Positions 1-11,746 of a DNA stretch of 30,000 nucleotides are shown one piece after another. The notes under the pieces were generated by a model. The model saw only the letters and a list, made by a program, of their open reading frames with translations, ran no database searches and was not told the origin of the DNA. The DNA is from Chrysomallon squamiferum (lineage: Eukaryota > Mollusca > Gastropoda > Neomphalida > Peltospiridae), in contig CM022670.1 of NCBI GenBank assembly GCA_012295275.1, forward strand, positions 21,050,146-21,080,145. The letters are read 5' to 3'. Positions within the stretch are counted from its first letter, which is position 1, and the number at the start of each line of letters is the position of its first letter. Both the position numbers and the translations under genes were made by a program.

Positions 1-191
1 CAGTATACGGCTATAAAAACGTTTAAAACGCCCATTACGTCAAGATAAGCCACTAAAAGACAATATGATAATTCTTTATATCATAAACATGTTTTTTCTT
101 CTTCTTCGTTCTTTCTTCCTTCGTTTTGAAAGCGAAGTACAGATTATTTTCCCGTGTTGTTTGTACACTGATCGTAATGAATGCACTAAAG

Positions 192-225
<34 letters not shown>

Positions 226-246
226 ACAAACAATAACATACACACA

Positions 247-302
<56 letters not shown>
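192..302. repeat. Compound (CA)n-(GATA)n-(GA)n microsatellite
   Basis: A CA run at 192-220, a degenerate CA stretch, three GATA units and a GA run at 260-302. Confidence 0.95.
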
Positions 303-307
<5 letters not shown>

Positions 308-424
308 ATAGAACGTGTTTTACTATATATGCATGTATAATTATAAAAATAATATTAACAACAAATTTAAAGAAAAATAATACATCCTAATCTATCATTT
401 TCTGTGAGTGTTATTCCCAACACG

Positions 425-490
425 AAAAAAAAAAAAAAAAAAAAAAAGAAAGAAAGGAAAGGGAAAAAAGGAAAAGAAAGAAAAAAGATT
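425..490. repeat. Poly(A) run grading into a purine (A/G) tract
   Basis: 23 A at 425-447 followed by an uninterrupted A/G stretch to about 488. Confidence 0.9.
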
Positions 491-499
491 GATGACACA

Positions 500-900
500 G
501 AAACCGAAAACAAACGTAACTGATAAACCATTTGACATTTATTTGTTATCCGTGCAAGGTCGGGAAACCCCGAAAGCACGTATCGTTCTTTTCAACCCGC
601 TTCGTAATTACTCGTATCATTTTCCTTTACAATCCGTTTTCGGCAATCGAGGTGACGTAATCTCAAGCCTCGTCACGTCATTGAACAATGTTCGAGGTAT
701 CACTGCTCGGATTATTATTTCTCGATATCGCCAACCCATTCACTAAGCCGACATCCGAGGCAGACAGTTATGTTCCAGTTATTTATGTTTTTTGTCCTGC
801 CGTGAAAATTTAATGCTGATGTTTTCATGAACCTGCCATTGATAGAACGGAAGTCATTCACGGTTATTTGTACTAGGCAACGTGACGTCACTGTATTATT
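500..900. promoter_or_regulatory. GC-richer island with a full CRE and CRE half-sites
   Basis: TGACGTCA, the complete palindromic CRE, lies at 883-890, with TGACGTAA at 653-660 and a CGTCA half-site at 676-680. Another TTACGTCA lies at 35-42. The local open frames have no recognisable domain. This could be a CREB/ATF-bound element or a promoter of a gene outside the window. Confidence 0.25.
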
Positions 901-994
901 GTCGTAGTTTTTTGCGATCGGATTTCTTAGAAGAATGGAAAATGTTTTTGTACTGCACGGTATCTAGTATAACTAATGCATATTACAGGATATT

Positions 995-1001
995 CTTCTC
1001 T

Positions 1002-1067
<66 letters not shown>
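995..1067. repeat. (CT)n microsatellite
   Basis: More than 30 CT units with one early interruption. It produces serine/leucine repeat frames that are not genes. Confidence 0.95.
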
Positions 1068-1069
<2 letters not shown>

Positions 1070-2039
1070 CCCTCATTATTATTATTATCATCTTTTTTAA
1101 AATATATTTTTTAGAAAGTTGTTTGTCAGCGACCTTGGCAGTTTATAAGCAGATAATGAATGGCATTTGTAAAATTAAGCATATTGTGAATAGTATATAT
1201 TACTGAGCTGTTTCTCATTCCAACCATTTCTTCTCTACTGGCAATGACACTGCCCTGTATAGCGGATGAGTTTAGTAGATGGTCTTTTGTTAATTAATAA
1301 TAATTTCATATAAATTAACTGTCCATATTAAAATGTGTTAAGAATGATCGTTTGAAGCTGATTTAGGATATTTTTCTTAAAGGGGCTTGTTTGTAGGCCA
1401 ACCCGATGTGCGGAGCTTACCCAGCATATAAAGTGTCAAGTCCTGTAATGTTAAAAAAAAAAAGAGGAACTACTCTTGGTGGTGAATGACTACATTTTTG
1501 TGAGAATAAATAAAACACTCATTCGCATGTGTACAGATAAGCACGTTACAACTATGAATGAACAAAAAATGTTGGTCGTCTTAATCAGATGTCCAGACCA
1601 TAAGAACACAAAGATGATGCGGTGCCATTCTATTTAAAAACGGCAATGAACGTCTCGTTCTCTTTCAGAAATCACTGCTAAAAGGTTTACGAGTGACACA
1701 GAATAGTCCCGCCTCACAAACCAGACAAGTTGCTAGTGGACATCACGATGACAGGTCCGCATTTTTGAAAACAAACAAAACCGAAAAACTCTGGGAACGA
1801 TTCGGTAAAGAAGTAGAATGATTTAAAAAATAATAAATAAATAAAAATAAGCCTTCGTCGTTTTGAATGGGAACGAACAATTAATAGTCTTCCCAACGTT
1901 ATTCACTTTTTTTTCTTTCTTTTTTTTTAGCAATTCTTGATCTTGTTCTTTTTTTCTTTTCTTTTCTTTTCTTTAAATAAAGAACAAAAAAAAAAAAAAA
2001 ATAAGAAATAGAAGAAAAAAAAAACTCGAAAAACAACAA
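1070..2039. other. AT-rich spacer, nothing identified
   Basis: Unique AT-rich DNA, ending in T-rich and A-rich low-complexity tracts at 1908-2030. I see no gene or structured repeat. Confidence 0.5.
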
Positions 2040-2430
2040 ACGTGTTAGCAAGAGATGGATATCACGTGATAACGACAGAGAACTCTGTGACAACTCCGCG
2101 AATTGACAAGGTTAACGAGTCTAATGCATGATGTGTTCGCGCGAATCTCAATGCGGCATACCCACCCGTACGTGCAGCCTCGGAGCAGACTCGCCGCTGT
2201 TCTGGAAACGTCTTTCGGTGTAAATTCCTCACCCGTTCGTGTCTGCACCTTTCTTCCCCGCCGACGACAGCAAGGGGTAACAGTCAGTGCAGCGTTTGTC
2301 GTCAGTGACAGGAGTGAAAAGGATGTGATGTTTCGTCATCATCACTCTTTCTGATTTTAGAGACAGGACGGAAATGGCTGTGCTAGCGAGACATTTATCT
2401 ACTTCCAGAAATATACTCTCTACAATTATT
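2040..2430. other. GC/CpG-richer island, no identified gene
   Basis: It stands out from the poly(A/T) flanks. Short open frames exist on both strands, but none shows a known domain and they overlap one another. It includes TATCACGTGATA (2060-2071), a 12-base palindrome around an E-box. Confidence 0.3.
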
Positions 2431-2492
2431 TCCAAATAACTCGAGCACAGCTACTTCTCTCGTAAAGGCTTCTACTACTGCTATGATAGCAG

Positions 2493-2493
<1 letters not shown>

Positions 2494-2531
<38 letters not shown>

Positions 2532-2533
2532 TT

Positions 2534-2581
<48 letters not shown>
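2494..2581. repeat. (TAA)n followed by (TA)n
   Basis: TAA units to about 2531, then TA units with one TACA break to 2581. Confidence 0.95.
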
Positions 2582-2973
2582 TAAAAGTAATAGAAAAAAA
2601 CAAAAACAAAACGTAAGTAAACATATCTTTTTTTCCAGACAATCAGAACCTTTTTATCTAGAACAGCATGAACGCCATTTTGAACGATCACATACAATAC
2701 GTGTTTATTAAAACCGTTTAGAACCGCAACGCGACAGTTTTTTTTTTTTTTCAGTCATTTCTCTTTCTTGTACTCCTCTTTTATCTACTAATTCCATCCT
2801 CTTCCTCAAAGCGTGAACTCGGTACCATTTCACACTTCTATTATTTTTCATCAATTAGTGTTTGTTTTTTAAATTTCATTTCAGTTGCGACTCTTTGACT
2901 TCTGCACTGATCAGTTTCTCGAAACGTGCTAGTCAGCAGAAACAGCATGCCGGCAAGTCACGTGATCAAGAAG

Positions 2974-3007
<34 letters not shown>
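2974..3007. repeat. Poly(A) run, 34 bases
   Basis: An uninterrupted A run; no upstream retroelement body is recognised. Confidence 0.95.
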
Positions 3008-3009
<2 letters not shown>

Positions 3010-3203
3010 AGTAAGAGGAAGAAATCAATAGCTGTAGAATTGATCCGATCGCTGTAGACACACATTTTGTTAAACCCGGTCGACACTCGACGTAAAGGAC
3101 TTGGCTCAGATTCGCACTCGGAGTGCCGAGGCGGTGAACAGTGTCACCGACGTCACGACATCCTGGCGCTCTCGTACATCGCCCATACAGACGTACAGCC
3201 ACA

Positions 3204-3204
<1 letters not shown>

Positions 3205-3237
<33 letters not shown>
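3205..3237. repeat. (CA)n microsatellite
   Basis: An uninterrupted CA run of 16 units. Confidence 0.95.
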
Positions 3238-3240
<3 letters not shown>

Positions 3241-3398
3241 AGCACATAACAAAAAACTGTTTACGTGTGCACGTCGCGACATCTCGTTAAACGTAATCAA
3301 ACATATTTAAAAACACACAGATTTTTTTTTTCTGTACCATGGTAGAAACAAACAGAAAGATACACTTATAAATAAATAAGTACGTACGTTATAGGTTC

Positions 3399-3500
3399 GT
3401 CCATCCATCCATTCATCCATCCATCCATCCATCCAAACATACATATATATACACACAAATACATACGTACATACGCACACACACACACACACACAAACAC
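3399..3500. repeat. (CATC)n followed by CATA-rich sequence and (CA)n
   Basis: CATC units with one ATTC break at 3399-3434, a CATA/TACG-rich stretch, then a CA run from about 3474. Confidence 0.9.
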
Positions 3501-3762
3501 ATATTGTCATAATGCTAATGATTGCAGAACCACACACATACATCTGAACAACAATAGTACAAGCTTTCTTACCAGAAAAACCTCCAGGAGTAAACATGTA
3601 ATTATGCAGATTAACATTCACAGGCACCAACACAAATGCACCGAGATACGTATACACACCCACGCGCACCAACCAAGAAACACAGAAGGAAACGCGAAGA
3701 TATGATGTTTATTTTGTTCTCGTATAGATAATATCATATTCAGTTTTCGATGAACTTTATAC

Positions 3763-3835
3763 ATATATACACACACAAAAACACACAACATACACACACA
3801 CACAAACACACACACACACACACACACAAACACAT
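3763..3835. repeat. Interrupted (CA)n microsatellite
   Basis: CA runs separated by AAA and TA breaks. Confidence 0.9.
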
Positions 3836-4033
3836 TAAGAGAGAGAGTATAGCAGTTGAAAACAATTAATATGGAAATAATTATTATAATAAATAAAGAA
3901 TGAAATGTAAAAATAAAACGAAAATAAAATAACAAAAAGTGTAGTTAAATTTAAAAAAAAATTAAAAAAATGTAAGATAAATTCACTTGCAAAACAACTC
4001 AACAGTATTAAAACACTATGTGTATGAAGCTTT

Positions 4034-4279
4034 TTAAAAATCACCGAAACTGCCAAAGCCGCAAAACAGACAAGCCAAAAATAACATAGCACTAAGGAGT
4101 GGGTTACCATGACAACCCCTGAAAATGGAATCTTTATCAGCGAGTTGTTTTCCTTCGCTCTTGGCAAGCATCAGCAGGCACCAAACGGTTTTCGTTCCCG
4201 TAGCCTGGTTTTTCGTGTTCTTCTGAAGGTCGACGGCAATATCGCTAGGCGTCTTGCACTGTTGTAGCTGCTTTTTCAA
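4034..4279 (-). other. Unrecognised open frame in a unique segment
   Basis: An 81-codon frame with mixed composition in unique, GC-richer DNA. The middle (about residues 28-50, including LAKSEGKQLADKDSIF) faintly recalls the 'AKxGKPxxDGE' region of hAT-derived transposase-like proteins, but the match is too weak to name. It may be a decayed fragment or chance. Confidence 0.12.
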
Positions 4280-4600
4280 GACTTCGATTAGGCCAGGCTA
4301 ATACTGATATGAATGGGCAGTAGCCAAAGTTTGAATGCTTGGAACCGTATATCTAGAAGCTGGCAGGCACACGTGAATTGCAAACAAACAGAATTCAGCT
4401 GGCGGATTTTAACTTTGGCAAACTTGTCTATTAAAACTGCGAGACCAAAACCTCAAGGTGGTTCTGGTATGGTTGAGTATGGGAGAAGATTTTTGTTACT
4501 GGGTCAATCTACATACCGCGTCGAAAACATCGCAGCATCCGATTTAAAAAAACAACATGTAATTTTGAAAATCCAATTCATTTATAATATAATTTAACAG
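4280..4600. other. Unique segment without identified gene
   Basis: Non-repetitive, moderately GC-rich DNA continuing from the previous segment. A plus-strand frame at 4313-4597 shows no domain or biased composition that I recognise. It contains one CACGTG (4370-4375). Confidence 0.2.
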
Positions 4601-6220
4601 ATTCATTGCTACTGTCTAATGATGAATAATATTTAGCACGGTTAAGGGTGTTTTTCTTCTTCTTCTTTTATTTTTGAGGGGTTGCTGAATACTGTTAAAA
4701 CTAGAATAAAGTAAAATATGTTGATGGATTAAAGTAAAACAAAGAAACAAACAAATGAACGAATTAATAAATAAACAATATAAATATGTAAATGAATGCT
4801 TTTCAATCAGCATCTGGCTAAATTAGGCTGATTAAATGTTTATAATTTTAATATCTATGGAAGGTAACGATTTACGTATTTATCAGATGACGCCCTATCA
4901 TAAATAAACCAAAACCAGGTAGTTCCGCCATTAAAACCAGGAAGTCTGGGTGTCAGAAGGAGATAAATAATTATTGTTGTAATGGAAAACTTAGTATTTT
5001 TTTTACATAAAATAAAAACGTGAAATGCAATATTCTTGATTTTTGGATTTATTTTTATTTATTTTTAATTTTCTTGCGTTTCAAATCAGAGAGAAGATGT
5101 AATAGCCTCTTTATTGTTGTTGGTGTTATTGTTATCGCCGTTGCTGTGTGTGTGGTTGTTGTTGTTGCTATTCTCTCTAGTTCTAAAGCAATAATCGTTC
5201 TCTATTCTTTATCTTCCATGTTTCAGACCGACTCTGGATCAAATGTTTCCAATATTTTTTGTTGCTGCTGATACTGAGGCTGTTGATCACAGTGATGATA
5301 ACGTATATCAGAAATATATTAATATGAAAATAATTAATTGATGATGATCACAATGATGATGATAATGACAATTATATTAATAGTAATATTACGATATTTA
5401 TAATGATGTTATGTAGGTAATATCGTTATTGAAGATGAAAATACTGATGATAATAATAAATAAAGAATGTACAGGTAAGAAATGAGACCGAAAGTCTACC
5501 AAAAGAGGTTAAAAAAAAAAAAAAAAAAAAAATCAAACCGAAAGACAGAAAGACAGACGTAATAGGAATACAAATTCATAGCAGACGTTTCCATTACACG
5601 ACATATTCTTCATCGTATTATTTATTCATCAGAAGCTTTCGACATTATATAAACTAATTATTCGTTTAGTGTATCCACGGGCAAATATGATATGAAGAAG
5701 TTCAACGACCTATAGCGATTTATAGAATAATTACAGGAGGCGTAACTCATTATTTTGTTATCTAACATAAATTCCCGAATAGACTCCATTTCTGTTTATA
5801 TTCAACACGAACAAACATTTCGTATTGGATTTGGTAGCATTAATCAAATAGCCGCTATATTTATACAAGTTCTTGAGTTCATTTGATACGAAACTTATCA
5901 CACTTGAAGCGGATGGTTTGTAGTGTTTGTATAACATCTATTATCACCAATCACTGAGTTCAGAGATATATATTTTTTTTATGTAAATAGTGAGTTCGTA
6001 TCTTGAGACCAACTAAAATTTAATACTTTTTTTCTTTCCTTTTTCTTCCTCCTTTTCCTTTTTGTCTTCATATTTTTATTTTAGTTTTATTTTTTTATTT
6101 TAATACGTATATCAAATACGGAAGTTGTTATGAAACTTTTAAATCTATTTGTATCTTGTTAATTTTGCATTTCAAATTTGTGTACGTGGGTTTTATTCTT
6201 TTCCTTTATGCCTAATTATT
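4600..6220. other. AT-rich spacer, nothing identified
   Basis: Unique AT-rich DNA with GATGAT/AATGAT-rich patches near 5340-5460 and a 22-base poly(A) at 5511-5532. No coding frame shows real protein character. Confidence 0.5.
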
Positions 6221-6226
6221 TTAATT

Positions 6227-6296
<70 letters not shown>
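6227..6296. repeat. (CTA)n followed by (ATA)n
   Basis: CTA units to about 6263 turn into AAT units through a single-base change of the repeat unit, a typical microsatellite conversion. Confidence 0.95.
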
Positions 6297-6566
6297 TTAC
6301 TCAGATTTATACAGCAGTGCAGCCCACGAGTGCATAAATTTGGAAATTTATTAATATTTTGGGGGATTGCGTCAGATAGTGTTATTGTTAATGTTCTAGT
6401 AATGTTAGAATAGGAAAACGCATATTGATATAAAATCAGCTTTGTTCTGGATAAACAGGTGGAAAGCGATCCCAATATTATGATTTTTCAGGAATGATTA
6501 CTTAACCACTATCCTGGTGGTATTAGAAAACACAGAGAAGAAACAACAAACAGTCTAGCTTAATAC

Positions 6567-6587
6567 AAAAAAAAAAAAAAAAAAAAA
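6567..6587. repeat. Poly(A) run, 21 bases
   Basis: An uninterrupted A run in spacer. Confidence 0.9.
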
Positions 6588-6649
6588 TAATAAATGAATA
6601 AATAATGTTATTATAGTTTTCATTCAAAATGGTTGTGGAGTAATGACAA

Positions 6650-6970
6650 GAATTGAAAACAGTCCAATCGGTACACTAAAGAGGATTGTTCCTACGACCC
6701 ATGATGTCCTATGGGAATGCTTTAACCCGCTTCTAAAATACTGAACGTTTCTGGTGTGGAATGCACGTGATAATGAACGTCTGCGAGGATGGCACGTTGC
6801 AGTTCCTAAATAACAGTGATGTTCGGTATTCCCAGAAGCCAAGGTATGGTTACCGTCATTTTCTTTCTGTCAGTCCCATCTACGTACGTGACACTGATGA
6901 TAACCGCCATCTTGGTACCTTGAGGTCACAATCTTTCCAGGTCATTGACTACTCCGGAGAGGAAAAAAAA
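6650..6970. other. Unique GC-richer segment without identified gene
   Basis: Short overlapping frames on both strands carry no recognisable motif. One CACGTG lies at 6764-6769. It borders a poly(A)/(G) purine run at 6962-6979. Confidence 0.2.
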
Positions 6971-7010
6971 AAAAGGGGGGCGACTGGGTCTAAATTAACC
7001 CAGTACCTTC

Positions 7011-8319
7011 ATGAACTATCCTTTTAGATTTCTCTCTCTCTTTTCCTCTGAGCCTCTTCTCGCTCTTCCTCTCTATGTATGTCTCCCTCTTTCTTTCCCT
7101 CTATATCCTTCTCACTATCTCCCTGACTCTTTTCGTTTTCCCAATCTCTGTACTCTCCCCTTTTTTTTTATTTTTTTTTATTTTTTCATACCCAACTTAA
7201 TTCATTACTATTTCATAGCAGAGCCATCCATCTGATCTGTTCATATTTTGTACTTAATAGTTTTATTTGTAGTTACGGATGGTTGAAATACAGTAATAAA
7301 AATCTTTCGCTTCGTCGTTCATAATTACTTTATAAGTGAGTATAAAAAAAAAAATGATAACCTCGTAACATTTTATATTACTATTGATCAAGTCTACTTG
7401 GAAGACGGATTTAAATAAGAAGAATATGCCGAGTTTCTCGCTGTCGTTTGAACTCAGGATGATTAAAACCCTTTGATTTCAACATGTATTTATATCATTT
7501 ATTAGTCGATTAGTATTTTCGTTGCACTTTCTTCCGTTCTTCGAAATGTTAAAATTTATCCTACTGATATCATAAATCTCATCGTCATCACAGTCGTCTG
7601 CTATAAAGATAATCTTCATTGAACATTGCCAGTGTACACTGTCAAAAGGACAGTTAAACAAAAGAGCTAGCCCTGTTTCCACTTTTAAAAGAAGTCTGAA
7701 AATATTCACTCGAGTGTTTCAAAAAAAAAAAAAAAAAGAAGAAAGCAAGACGATAAGAAACGAAGTGCTGAGAAAACAGTTTAGGTATTACACAGATTAA
7801 CATGTTGTTTGCGCGTGGGAGGTAGGATTAAGAAGATTTCGGTTTCCGCCGAAAACAGAGTTCAAAAGGATGGGAATTTTAAAGTTTATTTGAATGCAGA
7901 ACACCTTTTAATACCTCCTTTGTTTATTTTCTTAATTTTTTTTTCCACTTTAACTTTTTGTTTACTTCTTTTGCTCAGCCTTCCTTTGTTCTGAACATTC
8001 ATTCATATTTTTCCTTCGTTTCAGTCTTGCTTCCATTTATATCTGTGTACCTGGATATATGTCAATATTTAATGGCTAGTTAGTTGTTTCTGGTTCAGTC
8101 AGTGATCTAAGAAATATATATCAAGTTATACATGGAGTATTATTATTTTTCCTTTTCTTGCAGCATAGGAAATTAATTATTTCATTTTTTTAACTCCTGT
8201 ATCTCATTACAATAAAACAAAACGAATTATTATCAGTTACAATATATAGGATCTATCAACATTTTGTTTCAAAAGACGATTTTGAAAGTCTCTGAGAAAG
8301 AAAGAAAGAAAAAATACAC
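7011..8319. other. Spacer with pyrimidine-rich stretch, nothing identified
   Basis: A C/T-rich segment at 7020-7190, then AT-rich unique DNA and a 17-base poly(A) at 7721-7737. No gene is recognised. Confidence 0.5.
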
Positions 8320-8590
8320 ATCTGCCTCGCACTTGCCAAGAGTCACGTGCGACGAAGCAAAGAAGATTTGCAAGCAGGCATCCGAAGTGATTTCCACCCA
8401 CGTTCTCGACTGCCGACTGCAGTAGTCTGCTTGTAAACAAAAACCAACTCGCGGCACCGAGGAAAATCGATAACTAATCGATAAGAGGTGAAAAGTGTCG
8501 CGCACAAACTGCAAGACAAAGATACACAATGTCGGAGAACTGTTACAGTCGCTGGTAACCACAGACAGATGCGGTGCACTTTTTTTATTT
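8320..8590. promoter_or_regulatory. Candidate regulatory island: E-box, forkhead and paired ATCGAT sites
   Basis: A GC-richer patch in AT-rich spacer. It contains CACGTG (8344-8349), the forkhead consensus TGTAAACA (8432-8439), and two ATCGAT sites (8466-8471 and 8477-8482) spaced 11 bases start to start. The three overlapping minus-strand frames here are unlikely to be genes. Confidence 0.3.
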
Positions 8591-8822
8591 ACGCGTTGAT
8601 AGACATCGTATCTTTTAAATTACTGACATTATTTCTGTTTAACGTTAATAATAATCATAATATTGCTATTTTCATAGTCATCGTTTTTTTCCACCATTCT
8701 TGTTGTTATGGTTTATTTCTTTTTTTTTTGGTTCGTTTTCTTCCTTCCTTATTTATTTTATAAATTACTTACAGATCTCTGTAAATAAAAAATAAAAAAA
8801 ATAGAAAAAAATAAAAATCCAG

Positions 8823-8836
8823 CTGCCATCTATTGC
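8823..8836 (-). promoter_or_regulatory. CTCF-like motif
   Basis: The minus strand reads GCAATAGATGGCAG, agreeing with the bilaterian CTCF core (CCASYAGRKGGCRS) at 12 of 14 positions. The core AGATGGCAG is intact. Confidence 0.3.
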
Positions 8837-9433
8837 ATGTTTTCCAGTAATAACAATTAATTTAGCAGTGTAATAAAATACAGTAATCTGCACACACATC
8901 TCATAGATAAAGGAATAAATGTGTCAAACCGCACGTACTTTAGTATCGGTAAACCTCGACGTGTATTTGTTTATATAAAAGTGCAATACAGCATATACGT
9001 TTTCGTCAATCAGTAGACCATTGTCTCCCACTTGACGTAACAGTAGCGTGGTGTGGACTTCCTCGACTACAAGAAAATACAAGTAAAAATAATATACAGG
9101 GATATCGTTGAACATGTTATATTTTTATACATTCTTGCGTATTACTGATGCCACTGTGTGAAGCAAGAGATGTTTCCAGTTTGTTTTGGCGTCGTGCTAT
9201 CTGGTGGAATTGATGTTCCTAACTGTATCATCATTTCCCATTTCAGACATATTTTACATATACATAAAACGTATCAATATTTATGTATATTTTATAATTC
9301 TCTGGTTGTTTAGACTGCAGCTCTATTCTTTCCTCAGGGATCACATCGATCGACAAAACTTAGAAATATTATAAAGTCGACCAGAAATTTAAGAACGATA
9401 AATCAGTATTTATTTATGCAAAACATTTTTTAA

Positions 9434-9459
9434 TTTTTTTTTTTTTTTTTTTTTTTTTT
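9434..9459. repeat. Poly(T) run, 26 bases
   Basis: An uninterrupted T run; a shorter one follows at 9518-9532. Confidence 0.9.
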
Positions 9460-9650
9460 CTGTTAAATATTATGTACCATGAATTCATTCTATAAATGCT
9501 AGCTAGTACTTTCATTATTTTTTTTTTTTTTTGAGTAAAAAGTAATTTGTTAGGGTTAACAAACAGGAAGTACTAGTACCCAATAAAACAATTTAATCAT
9601 ATTAATTTATTGTTTTATATCTTGTAAGCATCTTATTATTAACATGATGC

Positions 9651-9664
9651 GTGTGTGTGTGTGT
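9651..9664. repeat. (GT)7 microsatellite
   Basis: A short GT run. Confidence 0.8.
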
Positions 9665-10028
9665 ATTCTTGCACCTAAGTAGGTTTTGGGGGGATTATGA
9701 ATCAACAAACCTCTGGCGACCTAATAGGAAAAGTAGAGAGATTTCTAGCAAGATGGAATGCTTAATAACAGAGTCTGGGCACACTTGTCAATTAAGTTGG
9801 TGTTCTGCTGCAAATCCATTCAGTGGATCAGATGTCTATTCCCCAGTGTAACCATGGCAATGAGATCGGTTTTCTCACTTCGCCTGGAAGCATTTAATTT
9901 CTGTCTACTTTGTAGATACAGTGTGTGCTTCCAAATATACTGGTGGTTATGTTTTTCATTTTTCAGAGGAAGAGAGAATGACAGAAAAGACTCGGGGAGA
10001 ATCCATTGGTCTCTGTTTCTCTCTCTCC

Positions 10029-10052
10029 CACACACACACACACACACACACA
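10029..10052. repeat. (CA)12 microsatellite
   Basis: A CA run preceded by CT units and followed by GA units. Confidence 0.95.
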
Positions 10053-10118
10053 GAAAGAGAGAGATTCATAGAGATGAGGAGACAAATGCATTAGGAGGAA
10101 AACACTAAATAAAAATGT

Positions 10119-10122
<4 letters not shown>

Positions 10123-10151
<29 letters not shown>
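10123..10151. repeat. Poly(T) run, 29 bases
   Basis: An uninterrupted T run. Confidence 0.9.
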
Positions 10152-10976
10152 GAAATGCCTGTTTCTAAACACGTTTACAGATCTTACAAATTCAGTTCCA
10201 AGTTGAAGTGTATCAAGTACAACAATCTTGGAAGTTGTTGTGGCAGACACCAATTTTAACCACTGAAGTATTAAGAAAATAAATTTCTTATCATTTCTTT
10301 TTTGTTTTTTTGTTTTTTTTTTGTTGCTACCTCATTTGTAATGGAGTTAAACTGTTTTTAAACAAAACCTATTTTCATCATCTGTTACAGTCAGTAATAC
10401 AGATACAAGAATAGTGTTCTGAGGTTGCTTAACATTTACTGTATGACTGGTCTTTCTGTTTTGCTCTTTATGCGCTTAATATCTGTTTTTAACATGTTTT
10501 GTATATACCGTCCTGTTCAGGGAAAATAATATGGGTAAGCCACTATATGTTTTCTCTGTCTCACAGCATTATACAGAAATATTGTTTAACCACAATATAC
10601 AAATTCATGATGACCTGTCAGTAAACTATTTTCTTGGTTTCATTTAATGTGCTTTTTGTTACTTGGAAGTCCTGAATGTGTATGCTGATATATTCTGTAC
10701 CATATTTCAATTATCTGTTAACTAATTAGTTTAATATATATTCCTTTCAGAACTCAGGTCCAAAGGAATTGTAAATGTAATAACTGATTTTGATAAATCT
10801 GAAAATGTGGCAGCTAATGCAGCTAAGAGGAACATGAATCTTAATCCTTAAAAAGAAAAAACAACAAATATGTAACTGTAGAAACAAACTTGTTTGTTTG
10901 TTGAAATGTTCCAGATATGTATCTTCAAGATCTGTACTAGGTTTTTTTTCTTTCAGTATTTGTGTATGTATGCATA

Positions 10977-11000
10977 TGTGTGTGTGTGTGTGTGTGTGTG
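10977..11000. repeat. (TG)12 microsatellite
   Basis: An uninterrupted TG run. Confidence 0.95.
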
Positions 11001-11446
11001 ATAACAGTGACATTATTAACATTATTAGAACATCTCTGGACCATCATTTTAAGTTTACATCTGAAAATAATGGTCAAAACATTCATCCAGTCTTCAGAAC
11101 ATCCAAATGCGCAATACAGTAAATTACATCATCTACAGAACTTTAATACTGGCTGAACATCGTGTGCCATTCTGATCATAAAACTCTTAAAGGTCTGTTT
11201 TTCTACATCATCATTTGTTTCCCTCTTTTCTTCTTATTCCCTCTGTAAGAGTTTATAATATAACATATATATATATATATATACACATAAAGATAAAAAG
11301 AACAAGATAAAGATGTTAACGGCAACAAGACTTTATATACAACTGTTGAACACAAATGAGCTGCAGACAACATGCAGCACTACATAACCACGGTAACAAG
11401 TGTCTATTATATACACCATATCACACTATACATATTGTCCACTTTT

Positions 11447-11452
11447 TTTATT
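11447..11452 (-). terminator. Distal poly(A) signal AATAAA with GU-rich downstream element
   Basis: AATAAA on the minus strand is followed by a GU-rich stretch at about 11405-11430. This is the best formed of the poly(A) signals after the Sprouty stop. Confidence 0.4.
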
Positions 11453-11632
11453 CTTCTTTTTTTTTTCATTTTTTTTTTTCATTACTCAATATGGCCCTAC
11501 AACTTATAAAAGTTTGCTAGCATTCACAGTTTTTGTTACTGAGTAATTGTTTAAATACTGTGAATGCCCAGGTAAGCAGCATCCATTCAAAATATAATTA
11601 AGTATGTCCACTTGTTCACAAATAAATATAGC

Positions 11633-11650
11633 CTATTTTATATAAAATAG
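11633..11650. repeat. 18-base perfect palindrome
   Basis: CTATTTTATATAAAATAG equals its own reverse complement. It sits nine bases before the left arm of the neighbouring hairpin. Confidence 0.8.
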
Positions 11651-11658
11651 ATTGGTTT

Positions 11659-11746
11659 AACTCTTCCACCCCTAAAATTTACAAATCGGACTTACCCAAT
11701 CTAAAATATAGGTTCATCCAAAGTGGTCCATAGGGGTGAAAAGGTC
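11659..11746 (-). repeat. Imperfect inverted repeat / hairpin in the putative 3' UTR
   Basis: The arms 11659-11673 and 11732-11746 pair over 15 positions around a 58-base loop. Four positions are not Watson-Crick. Read as minus-strand RNA, three of those become G-U wobbles, while on the plus strand three are true mismatches. The structure therefore suits the Sprouty-strand transcript better. Confidence 0.45.

Larger units (their letters stand above)
2880..3300. other. GC/CpG-richer island interrupted by poly(A) and (CA)n
   Basis: Unique sequence around 3060-3200 contains a GACGTCA CRE-like site (3149-3155); a CACGTG lies at 2959-2964. The frames across it are mostly microsatellite translation. 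No gene is recognised. Confidence 0.25.
8837..11429. other. AT-rich spacer downstream of Sprouty, nothing identified
   Basis: Unique AT-rich DNA with scattered microsatellites listed separately. No convincing coding frame, RNA gene or transposon is visible. Confidence 0.45.

Noticed and set aside
192-302. Regular repeats that might suggest a CRISPR-like array
   Set aside because: All regular repeats in the window are 1-4 base microsatellites. There are no spaced identical repeats with unique spacers.
882-1206. Open frames across the (CT)n tract
   Set aside because: Long Ser/Leu repeats come only from the microsatellite.
3307-3935. Minus-strand frames rich in Cys-Val repeats
   Set aside because: They are translations of (CA)n and CATC repeats; the rest is AT-rich and hydrophobic by composition.
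11360-11378. GCTGCA/TGCAGC stem with seven-base loop
   Set aside because: A six-base stem is common by chance, and it lies beyond the likely transcript end.
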